DNA of 12,233 nucleotides from Puniceicoccales bacterium (GTDB lineage: Bacteria > Verrucomicrobiota > Verrucomicrobiia > Opitutales > UBA953): assembly GCA_031284845.1 (NCBI GenBank), contig JAITXH010000010.1, positions 1 to 12,233 of the forward strand. Reading direction: 5' to 3'. The notes beneath the pieces are model-generated. The model was not told where the DNA came from and searched no databases. It was given only the letters and a program-made list of their open reading frames with translations. Positions within the stretch are counted from its first letter, which is position 1, and each line of letters starts with the position of its first letter. Of the stretch, positions 1 through 6,210 are shown in pieces. The translations under genes were made by a program, and so were the position numbers.

Positions 1-1014
1 GTTTGTCGGGATATACGCCGACACATCGCCAGCCTGCGTTTCGATGATGGGCAGCGCCGTAAGCGAACCTTTGCCGGCGAGCCGTGCTGCACGTTCCAGC
101 AGGCGGCTGTGCAGGTAAAATACGTCGCCCGGATAGGCTTCGCGCCCTGAAGGGCGTTTCAAGATCAGCGAAATCTGGCGGTAAGCCACGGAGTGTTTCG
201 AGAGGTCATCGTAGATGATGAGTGCATCCATGCCGTTTTCCATAAACCACTCGCCTATGGCGGCACCGGAAAACGGAGCAATGTATTGGTTGCAAGCGTT
301 GTCGGCGGCGGGGGCGACGACGATGATGCTGTATTCCAGTGCGCCCGCTTTATCCAGGGCACCGATGGTGCGGGCGATGGACGACTGCTTTTGGCCGATG
401 GCGACGTAGATTGAGTAAATGGGGCGGAATGCGGGATCGCCCGAAGCGAGGCCGACGCGGTTGATGTTCGCCTGATTGATAATGGTGTCTATGGCGATGG
501 TGGTCTTGCCCGTGGCGCGGTCGCCGATGATGAGTTCGCGCTGGCCGCGCCCGATGGGAATCATGGCGTCAATGGCCATGATGCCGGTCTGCACGGGTTG
601 GTCAACGGACTTGCGGGCGATGATGCCCGGAGCGATGCGCTCCACGGGGTAACGCTCCGTCGTCGCAATCGGCCCCTTGCCATCCACGGGTTGGCCGAGG
701 GCATCCACCACGCGACCGAGCAACGACTTGCCGACAGGCACACTCAAGAGGCGTCCGGTGGTGCGCGCTTCCATCCCTTCTTTGAGACCGGAAATGTCGC
801 CCATGATGACGGCACCGACATTATCTTCGGCCAAATTGAGCGCGATGCCGTAAAGTCCGCCGGGGAACTCTATCATTTCGTTCATCATGGCACCGGAGAG
901 TCCGTCAATGGTAGCAACGCCGTCGGCGAGCGTGAGAATAGTGCCGACATTGGTCTTGGTGGCTCGGGTGTCGAGTTTGGCGATTTCCGCCTGTATTTCT
1001 TCGAGAACTGTCAT
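1..1014 (-). CDS. atpA: F1Fo ATP synthase subunit alpha, 5' part (runs off left edge)
   Basis: Alpha subunit of the F1 catalytic head; with beta it forms the alpha3beta3 hexamer that makes ATP from the ion gradient. The first 338 codons are present, in frame to base 1. Visible motifs: the beta-barrel segment VGTILTLADGVATIDGL (residues 23-39), QTGIMAIDAMIPIGRGQREL (142-161), Walker A GDRATGKT (164-171, usually GDRQTGKT), and at the edge IETQAGDVSAYIPTN. The ATG at 1014 is the only start available: the frame is closed by TAA at 1051-1053 with no other start codon between. The N-terminal arm before VGTI is 22 residues, about five shorter than in E. coli. There is no Shine-Dalgarno; the 36 bases before the start are T-rich on the coding strand. 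It is normally directly after atpH, but here it follows a methyltransferase gene and a small broken ORF. The nucleotide-binding domain is partly outside the window and the C-terminal domain entirely so. Confidence 0.98.
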   Translation of the reverse strand, partial: MTVLEEIQAEIAKLDTRATKTNVGTILTLADGVATIDGLSGAMMNEMIEFPGGLYGIALNLAEDNVGAVIMGDISGLKEGMEARTTGRLLSVPVGKSLLGRVVDALGQPVDGKGPIATTERYPVERIAPGIIARKSVDQPVQTGIMAIDAMIPIGRGQRELIIGDRATGKTTIAIDTIINQANINRVGLASGDPAFRPIYSIYVAIGQKQSSIARTIGALDKAGALEYSIIVVAPAADNACNQYIAPFSGAAIGEWFMENGMDALIIYDDLSKHSVAYRQISLILKRPSGREAYPGDVFYLHSRLLERAARLAGKGSLTALPIIETQAGDVSAYIPTN

Positions 1015-1050
1015 AAAGATAAAAAGTAAAAGAGTAAAAAGAACTTTAGT

Positions 1051-1193
1051 TTAACTGCGGATTGAGCGGATGGAATGGATGATTGTGCCTTTATATAAAA
1101 GAATCACGCCGCTGACGGCGGCACCGATGAAAGTATCGAGCCAACGGCATTGCTATTGGTTTCGGAGGAGATTTTACCGGATATCGTTGTCAT
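1051..1193 (-). pseudogene. Small membrane-protein ORF, apparently split by a one-base frameshift
   Basis: I do not recognise a family. The ATG at 1193-1191 overlaps the stop of the upstream methyltransferase gene (ATGA) and has AGAGGA (1205-1200), with its GAGG core 7 bases before the ATG, the clearest ribosome binding site in the window. As written it gives only 29 aa (MTTISGKISSETNSNAVGS...) and stops at TGA 1106-1104. In another frame the same stretch reads WLDTFIGAAVSGVILLY, then KGTIIHSIRSIRS and TAA at 1051-1053: a plausible transmembrane helix with a basic tail. That second frame has a TAG just upstream and no start of its own. Joining the frames near base 1143 would give a protein of about 48 aa. 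This could be a real mutation, a sequencing indel, or, less likely, programmed frameshifting (no classic slippery heptamer seen). It may also be chance, since the ORF is very short. Confidence 0.4.
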
Positions 1194-1864
1194 GGTTTTT
1201 CCTCTATTTTTTTGTTTCCATAGATAACGCGAATGTCGGGTAATTCAGTGCAATAGTAATGCACCCAGATATAGATATGGCTGAACGTCGCCACCATCAA
1301 TGCCGACACCGATTGCAAAAAAAATCCGGGAATCCACAAAATCAAGAAGCCGTAAATATACATGGCATTATTTGAAAAACGAAAGATTCCCTGCTTCACA
1401 AACGGCACCTCCCGATAATGCGCATCAAAATGGTCAATGCCAAAGGCGCGTTTAAGCCCAAAATAGCGCAAAACCGAATAAATCAAATAAAGCGATGGCA
1501 GCGCCAGGACAGCACCGATTGCCGCGCCAGTGTGGAAATCTATGGGCAACGTTCCCCGATTCGACAATGCCAATGCGATAATCGCCAACAGCCGCAACCC
1601 GAACAGCACCGCAAACCCTACCGCATAAAAATAAAATCCTGCCTCACCAAAAGTGCGACTGATTGCGTTGTGATAAAGCTCACTGCGCCAGCAGGCCCAT
1701 ACGTAAAATTGATGCATAATCGGCGTGGCAATGGCGATGGCCAACCAGATAAAAGTGGGCACCCCGAGAAACCGTCCATACACCATGTATCCTCCAGACA
1801 TAGCGAAGACGCCGCCTAAAAGTAGCGCCAACGCAATGTAATGTAAGAGTTGTCTTTTGAACAT
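1190..1864 (-). CDS. Integral membrane methyltransferase-like protein (PEMT/ICMT superfamily) inside the atp operon
   Basis: A 224-aa polytopic membrane protein with hydrophobic segments near residues 8-24, 35-52, 76-100, 112-132 and 166-196. The C-terminal part resembles the PEMT / isoprenylcysteine carboxyl methyltransferase superfamily, which transfers methyl from S-adenosylmethionine to lipids or protein C-termini. FRFSNNAMYIYGF (161-173) matches the usual RhPxYxG position. HYYCTELPD (202-210) sits where these enzymes have their terminal acidic motif, but it has a single Glu rather than the usual EE. The substrate cannot be told. The gene lies 24 bases after atpH and ends in an ATGA overlap with the next small ORF. 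Its GC content is low: hand counts give 20/60 at 1321-1380 and 21/60 at 1201-1260, against 39/60 at 1921-1980 in atpH, which suggests acquisition from elsewhere. A function in ATP synthase biogenesis would be pure inference. Confidence 0.72.
   Translation of the reverse strand: MFKRQLLHYIALALLLGGVFAMSGGYMVYGRFLGVPTFIWLAIAIATPIMHQFYVWACWRSELYHNAISRTFGEAGFYFYAVGFAVLFGLRLLAIIALALSNRGTLPIDFHTGAAIGAVLALPSLYLIYSVLRYFGLKRAFGIDHFDAHYREVPFVKQGIFRFSNNAMYIYGFLILWIPGFFLQSVSALMVATFSHIYIWVHYYCTELPDIRVIYGNKKIEEKP
1200..1205 (-). promoter_or_regulatory. Ribosome binding site of the small ORF after the methyltransferase
   Basis: AGAGGA on the minus strand, with the GAGG core 7 bases before the ATG at 1193. 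It lies within the last codons of the methyltransferase gene. Most other starts in the window lack such a site, so this one supports the small ORF as a translated gene, coupled to the methyltransferase. Confidence 0.5.
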
Positions 1865-1888
1865 AGTGCTTGCGGCCTTTTCTGAGTT

Positions 1889-2284
1889 TCACGCCAGCCC
1901 CGCTGCCAGGCGGTCCAGCGCGTTGCGGATGCTGGCGTCAAACACATCGTCGCCCACGCGCACACGCACTCCGGCGATGAGGGCGGCGTTTTCCGACACT
2001 ACCGGACGGACGGGGCGCCCGTAGCGTTTTGAAAAATGCGCGGCAAAATGCGCTGGCGCCGTCGGTGGCAACGCGCCCGCGTGTTCGATGCGGGCTTCGC
2101 CCTTGGCGATCTCGCGGCGCACCGCAGCATGGAAGACCTTGAGCAGTGGGCGCACTGCGGCGGGTTTACGCGTCGCAGTCAGAGTGTCGAGGATGGCCCG
2201 CACACGTTCGTCTGAGACGGCACCGGTAGCGTCGCGTGAGAGCGCGACGAGGCGGCGGACTTCTGCGTGGATGTCGGCTGGCAT
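1889..2284 (-). CDS. atpH: F1Fo ATP synthase subunit delta, N-terminally shortened
   Basis: Delta (OSCP-type) links the top of the F1 head to the b-subunit stator. This protein is 131 aa, against about 175-180 for the family. The C-terminal part fits well: LIAGVRVRVGDDVFDASIRN (102-121), then ALDRL, corresponds to the family's LIGGVVVRIGDKVIDGSVRG..LERL. Residues 26-60 match the last N-terminal-domain helix and the linker. Most of the six-helix N-terminal domain that grips the alpha N-termini is missing; only about 25 residues precede the conserved part. Extension is not possible, because four codons upstream of the ATG is the TGA of atpF, in the same frame. That makes a real family-level reduction more likely than a misplaced start. 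No Shine-Dalgarno is seen; translation is probably coupled to atpF, whose stop is 12 bases away. Confidence 0.88.
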   Translation of the reverse strand: MPADIHAEVRRLVALSRDATGAVSDERVRAILDTLTATRKPAAVRPLLKVFHAAVRREIAKGEARIEHAGALPPTAPAHFAAHFSKRYGRPVRPVVSENAALIAGVRVRVGDDVFDASIRNALDRLAAGLA

Positions 2285-2296
2285 AGCGGGTGTTTT

Positions 2297-2866
2297 TCAG
2301 TTTGTGATTTCCGTCGTTGCTGCGGCGGTGAACCGCGCACGCTCATCAGCGGAAAGCTCTTTGGAGAGCACCTTGCCCGTGATCTCGACGACAAGACGCG
2401 CCACCTCAGTGCGCAACTCGGCACGCATCTGCTCCCGGTCGTGGGCGAGTTGGGCATCGGCGCGGCGCAGGATATCATTGGCTTTGGCGATGGCTTCCTG
2501 TGCCGCCCTTTCCTCAAATATCTTGGCACGGGCGACAGCCTCGCGGGCGAGATCGGCGGCTTCGGCAGCGGCGGCGTTCAAACGCTCCGCGTAGAGTTTT
2601 TCGGCGTCGGCCAGCTTTGCCTTCATCTCGTCGGAGAAGCGCAGCCCGTCTGCGATCCTGGCGTTGCGTTCGTCGAGCGTTTTAAGCAAGGGGCGAAACG
2701 CAAACCAGTAAAGCACGATGGCCACCAGTGCGAAGTTGACCACAGCGGCAATGAAAGACGGCCAGTTCACGCCGAAACGTGAAAGGAGTGCGCCGACCTG
2801 TGCAAACGCTCCAGTATCTGGTGGAGCATTGGTGACAGCGGCGAGAAATAAGTATGTCGCTTGCAT
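2297..2866 (-). CDS. atpF: F1Fo ATP synthase subunit b
   Basis: Subunit b forms the peripheral stalk that holds F1 still against the rotating c-ring. The protein is 189 aa, slightly longer than the usual 156-170, because of a 34-residue N-terminal lead. One membrane helix spans about residues 36-56 (WPSFIAAVVNFALVAIVLYW), followed by FRPLLKTLDERNARI, typical of the family's transition into the coiled coil. Residues 58-180 are long, charged and Ala-rich with no Pro, as expected for the right-handed coiled coil, and end in a helix that contacts delta. Only one b gene is seen here; no b' partner is adjacent. The start ATG at 2866 is preceded by AACAAC instead of a Shine-Dalgarno. It sits 150 bases after atpE and 12 bases before atpH. 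Confidence 0.95.
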   Translation of the reverse strand: MQATYLFLAAVTNAPPDTGAFAQVGALLSRFGVNWPSFIAAVVNFALVAIVLYWFAFRPLLKTLDERNARIADGLRFSDEMKAKLADAEKLYAERLNAAAAEAADLAREAVARAKIFEERAAQEAIAKANDILRRADAQLAHDREQMRAELRTEVARLVVEITGKVLSKELSADERARFTAAATTEITN

Positions 2867-3016
2867 GTTGTTAAGTGGAAATAAAAATTCCTTTTTATGT
2901 TTTAGGCTTCGGATTCAACGCGGCCCACGCCACGCATACTGTCGGCGGAGACGAGCCGGAGTGTTCTTCTCGTCACGATTTTCCCCGGCGGCACATTGGC
3001 GGCAGACGCGACGCAA

Positions 3017-3256
3017 TCACCTGCCGAGAAAAATGGCGTAAAAGGCGACCGCCTCGGCAAGCGCCATACCCAGAATACCCTGAATAAGGATTTTGCCGGA
3101 AGCGGACGGATTGCGCCCGACTGCCTCCGCGGCCTTGGACCCGACGAGCCCAACGCCGATTGCCGCGCCAAGGCAACCGAGGCCGCCTTGAATGTTGCCG
3201 GTGATGGCGGCGGTTTGCGCGGCCTGAACTGCCGCGTCTGCAAGAATAGTGATCAT
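3017..3256 (-). CDS. atpE: F1Fo ATP synthase subunit c
   Basis: Subunit c is a 79-aa hairpin of two membrane helices that forms the rotor ring. Helix 1 carries the Gly-rich packing motif (GCLGAAIGVGLVGSKAAEA, residues 27-45). The polar loop R48-N49-P50 is the canonical F1-contacting turn. Helix 2 carries the ion-binding carboxylate E68 in LAEAVAFY. The residues that mark Na+ rings (a Gln in helix 1 and Ser/Thr right after the Glu) are replaced by Val and by Ala-Val, so a proton-driven enzyme is expected from the known motif. Start ATG at 3256; no Shine-Dalgarno, but AAACAAACAAC directly before the ATG, similar to atpF. The gaps to atpB (113 bases) and atpF (150 bases) are wider than between most operon genes and hold no recognisable gene. 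Confidence 0.97.
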   Translation of the reverse strand: MITILADAAVQAAQTAAITGNIQGGLGCLGAAIGVGLVGSKAAEAVGRNPSASGKILIQGILGMALAEAVAFYAIFLGR

Positions 3257-3369
3257 GTTGTTTGTTTAGGTCTAGTGTGTTAAGTATTATTGTCCGGGCT
3301 GCTCAGGATCTCTCGTTTCACCGGTGCGTCGGGCCTGTAAGACGGCTAAGGGACTATGCGCTTTCGTTT

Positions 3370-4233
3370 TCATGCATGTGTCTCTCCGGCATGTTCGTCG
3401 CTGTGATTGCATACCAGCCCGATATACACCGCAGACAACATTGTGAACACCAGTGCTTGAATCAAGCCGACAAGCACTTCGAGGAAATAGCCTGCGACGG
3501 GGAGCACATACGGCAGAATGCCGCCCAGATGATGCAAGAGATTTTCTCCACCGAAGACGTTTCCGTAAAGGCGAAGCGAAAGAGAGACTGGCCTGAATGC
3601 GATGGAGATCATCTCAATGACGCCCACCGCCAAAAACACCACAGTGAGGAGCAGATATAGCGGCAAGGGCACCTCGCTCCGCGTCGCCTTGTTTCCAAAT
3701 GTCTCGCGCACAAATGCGCGCAACCCGGCATAGCGCAGGACAAAGTATATCCATCCTGCAAACGAGATAAGGGCGAGGGCGAGCGTAGTGTTCAAATCGG
3801 AATTGGCCGGGCGGAAAAAGTCCTGAAAATGCCGCCCTTCTCCTTCGCCGACCCACGCCCCGATATTGCCGACCCCCGGAATGAGGCCGCTCCAGTTCAT
3901 CAGCAAAATATAGACGAAAAACGACACCAAAAGCGGGAATGCAGCAGAGATGACTCGCTTGCCAACGATGGGAGCCAGTAGATCTTTGAGTGAGCAAAGA
4001 AGCTCCTCCACGACAGCCTGTGCGCGCGAAGGCACCAATTGAGGACGCCCGATGAAGATTTTGGCTCCCGCTAGAATGGCAAGTGTGACGAGCCATGTCA
4101 TGATCATCGAATTGGTGACCGCAAATGAACCAAAATGAAGCACCTCGGAAGCGCTGGTAGGGACGCCATGGCTTTCTGCCGGGAAGGCGGAAAGTGGCGT
4201 GAAAAACATAAGTAGTAAAAAGAACCGGCGCAT
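3370..4233 (-). CDS. atpB: F1Fo ATP synthase subunit a
   Basis: Subunit a provides the two half-channels for ions beside the c-ring. With the ATG at 4233 it has 287 aa. MRRFFLLLMFFTPLSAFPAE looks like a signal peptide (charged start, hydrophobic core, A-E cleavage region), as in several non-proteobacterial atpB genes. Family motifs: NSDLNTTLALAL (144-155), essential Arg R221 in PVSLSLRLYGNVFGGE (215-230), E207 at the E. coli E196 position, and Q259 in LVGLIQALVF at the E. coli Q252 position. The frame continues to a TTG at 4290, but the 19 extra residues would bury the signal peptide, so the ATG is preferred. This is the first atp gene of the operon; no atpI or atpZ is seen upstream, where a PpiD-like gene ends 216 bases away. 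No Shine-Dalgarno is apparent. Confidence 0.96.
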   Translation of the reverse strand: MRRFFLLLMFFTPLSAFPAESHGVPTSASEVLHFGSFAVTNSMIMTWLVTLAILAGAKIFIGRPQLVPSRAQAVVEELLCSLKDLLAPIVGKRVISAAFPLLVSFFVYILLMNWSGLIPGVGNIGAWVGEGEGRHFQDFFRPANSDLNTTLALALISFAGWIYFVLRYAGLRAFVRETFGNKATRSEVPLPLYLLLTVVFLAVGVIEMISIAFRPVSLSLRLYGNVFGGENLLHHLGGILPYVLPVAGYFLEVLVGLIQALVFTMLSAVYIGLVCNHSDEHAGETHA

Positions 4234-4383
4234 AAGAATCAGAGATCTCGCAGAGTAATTAAATGACAGGCATCCCTCAAAAAAGTTCAAAAATCATTTT
4301 TTTTGAGGAAGCGCTTCTGGCACAAGAAGGCATCATAGGAGGAAAAGGACGGAGCGTGCTTACCCCCTTCATCCATATCAGTC

Positions 4384-4428
4384 GAGAGCCGGATGGCTTC
4401 TCATAGCCGCAAGGTGCGGCGCGGCACC
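4384..4428. repeat. Cluster of short inverted repeats between the PpiD-like gene and atpB
   Basis: Three overlapping or adjacent hairpins lie here. GAGAGCC (4384-4390) pairs with GGCTTCTC (4395-4402), with a GGAT loop and one bulged base. GCCGCA (4406-4411) pairs with TGCGGC (4415-4420), with a 3-base loop. GGTGC (4413-4417) can instead pair with GCACC (4424-4428), so the last two are mutually exclusive. No T-run follows on either strand, so a standard intrinsic terminator is not supported. The GCCGGATGGC core recalls REP-type elements, but only a genome-wide search could show whether this is a repeat. Confidence 0.45.
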
Positions 4429-4449
4429 CGGAGGGCTTGGAGCAGAACC

Positions 4450-6084
4450 TTACCGCGTCCCCTTCCCTGTATTGGCGTGCGTCGTTTCTGCGACGAGCAA
4501 TTCATCCATCAAGCTGCGTAAACTGCCGCTGGAAGCATAACGTGAGTTAATCGCGGTAATATTTTGGATTTCCGGTGCGTTCAGATCCAGTTCCGGCGTT
4601 TCTTTTTTATCAATGCGGACGTAGAGGGCGTCAGCGCCATTACGCAATACAGGCGCAAGGTCACCTGCGGACAAAGCGGGAAGTTCGGCAAACAGCGCAT
4701 CGCGCACCGGGGACAATTCACTGGGAGGGGAACCGGGCTTGAATGCGGGATGGCTCTTCACCGTCAGACCGAGTGCTTGCGCAGCCTCGGCAAATTTTTT
4801 GCCTCCGGCGATCGCGCTTCCAAGCTGGTCGCGCACGGTTCTCGTATGTTCACTGAAAAGTCTGCTTTTTTCGGCCCGAAGGAACCCGGTGTTCACCTTT
4901 TCGCGCACTTCTTCAAAGGCGGGGATGCGTGCCGGATCAGTTTTCTGATGGAAAAACACGACCACGCCCGCTCCGGAAGGATAGATGTCGGAACGCCATT
5001 TCTCTGCGGAAAGCGAAAGCGCGTTTGCAAGAATGCCGGGCGACACCGGAAGCGTCGTGGGCACAGAGGTCTCGTCAAATGCGCCAACTGGCGTGAGCGC
5101 AGCACCCGCAGGCTCCAGCACTTGTTTGATTTTTTCGGCAGGAGGTGCCTCTTCTTCAACCGGGAGTTTTTCAGCGAGCAGCATAGAAACGCGGGCGACG
5201 AGCACATCGCGGACTTGCGCTTCGCGCCAGCTTGCCTCCAACGAGACGCGCCCGGCATCGGATTTCAATTGTTCGTCGAGCTTGGCCAGATCAAACCCCG
5301 GTATGCTCTGCGCGTTTTCCAGAGCGAAATTGCGCAATTGGTCCACGGTCGCCGTCGCCGTTACCGCAGCCTGATCTGCCGCGCTAGGCGTGAAAGCCGC
5401 GTAATTGACCGTGATGCGCGGCGCGATGCGAAAGGATTCTTTGTTCTTTTCGAAATAGCCCTTCAGTGCCGCCTCATCCGGTTCGATTTTGGGCGAAAAA
5501 GACGCAGCGGAAAGCGTTGCGGTATCAAGCGTCCACTGCGTGTTTTGGGCACGCCATTCCAAGGCGGATTCAAAGGGAAGCGAATAGCCGGGGCCGAGCA
5601 AGCGTTCCTGCACCTGCTGGATGCGCCAACGCATACTGAAATAGCGTTCGATGCGCGGCAGCACATTTTCCTGTGCTCCTGATGTGCCGAGTAGGCGTTG
5701 CACCTCCCCGACAAACAATGCCCATTTACTCCGCAAGCTCTCTTCGCCACCAAAAGACTCCTCGACAGATTTTTTTAATTTCTCCGGCGATGGCGCGGGA
5801 ATCTGAGCGGTATCGGCCAGATAGGAAAAGAGAATGCCCAGATGAATCCCGTCGTCGGTAGCACGCCGCCCTTCGAGCAATGCGGAAAGCACGGCGAAAT
5901 CTGAATAGGGCTCGCTGGCACGGGCACTGTTCAAATCAACGCCGAAAAAAAGTTTCGCGCCCCGTTCCGGGTGTGCATTGCTCCACGCGCCGAAAAAGAC
6001 GAAAGAGACGATGGTCACGCCGAGTAGCAACCCGAGCAACGTTTTGTGATGTTTTCCCAACGAAGTTTGCAGCCAAGTGATCAT
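4450..6084 (-). CDS. PpiD/SurA-like membrane-anchored periplasmic folding factor
   Basis: A 544-aa protein with a short cytoplasmic start and one membrane helix at about residues 14-34 (KTLLGLLLGVTIVSFVFFGAW); the rest would be periplasmic. This layout and the N-terminal helix resemble PpiD / SurA_N-type chaperones that receive proteins leaving the Sec translocon. Residues about 195-275 are a charged helical region, and the C-terminal part (VVVFFHQKTDPARIPAFEEV, then a charged helix and LGLTVKSHPAF) matches the repeated PpiD C-terminal pattern. I do not see a clear parvulin active-site motif, so isomerase activity is doubtful and a chaperone role is more likely. The ATG at 6084 places the membrane helix properly; no Shine-Dalgarno is present. 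It lies between the AspT-like transporter (126-base gap) and atpB (216-base gap), all on the same strand. Confidence 0.72.
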   Translation of the reverse strand: MITWLQTSLGKHHKTLLGLLLGVTIVSFVFFGAWSNAHPERGAKLFFGVDLNSARASEPYSDFAVLSALLEGRRATDDGIHLGILFSYLADTAQIPAPSPEKLKKSVEESFGGEESLRSKWALFVGEVQRLLGTSGAQENVLPRIERYFSMRWRIQQVQERLLGPGYSLPFESALEWRAQNTQWTLDTATLSAASFSPKIEPDEAALKGYFEKNKESFRIAPRITVNYAAFTPSAADQAAVTATATVDQLRNFALENAQSIPGFDLAKLDEQLKSDAGRVSLEASWREAQVRDVLVARVSMLLAEKLPVEEEAPPAEKIKQVLEPAGAALTPVGAFDETSVPTTLPVSPGILANALSLSAEKWRSDIYPSGAGVVVFFHQKTDPARIPAFEEVREKVNTGFLRAEKSRLFSEHTRTVRDQLGSAIAGGKKFAEAAQALGLTVKSHPAFKPGSPPSELSPVRDALFAELPALSAGDLAPVLRNGADALYVRIDKKETPELDLNAPEIQNITAINSRYASSGSLRSLMDELLVAETTHANTGKGTR

Positions 6085-6210
6085 GAATACAGGATTTTTT
6101 ACGAGAAGCGGGGACGATTACCAGAGTGCGGGAACTGTCAATGCTTCAGTGCTTCCATCGGCATTTCTTCTGTGGAATTCGGATACCCGCCCGACATGCA
6201 AGTTCATGGG

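Noticed and set aside
598..1029. Plus-strand 143-codon frame across atpA.
   Set aside because: It is the antisense shadow of the conserved alpha-subunit sequence, with no own start signal.
3257..3369. Possible gene or RNA in the atpB-atpE gap, and likewise in the 150-base atpE-atpF gap.
   Set aside because: No open frame with a start signal and no strong stem were found; they are treated as plain spacers.
4214..4225. 12-base exact match (AGTAAAAAGAAC) between the atpB signal-peptide codons and the atpA leader at 1033-1044.
   Set aside because: Both are T-rich on the coding strand; in atpB it simply encodes Phe/Leu codons. A chance match is the simplest reading.
4234..4290. TTG start of atpB 19 codons upstream of the chosen ATG.
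   Set aside because: It would place a polar stretch before a good signal peptide. The ATG at 4233 gives a normal charged-hydrophobic-cleavage layout.
4261..4297. Possible sigma-70 promoter before atpB (TTGAAC or TTGAGG with an AT-rich stretch).
   Set aside because: Spacing to TTTAAT is 21 bases for TTGAAC, and the alternative -10 matches only three positions, so it cannot be supported.
4564..5682. Plus-strand 372-codon frame across the PpiD-like gene.
   Set aside because: Although long, it is Arg/Cys/Phe-rich, lacks recognisable domains and mirrors the coding frame on the minus strand, which has a membrane helix and family patterns.
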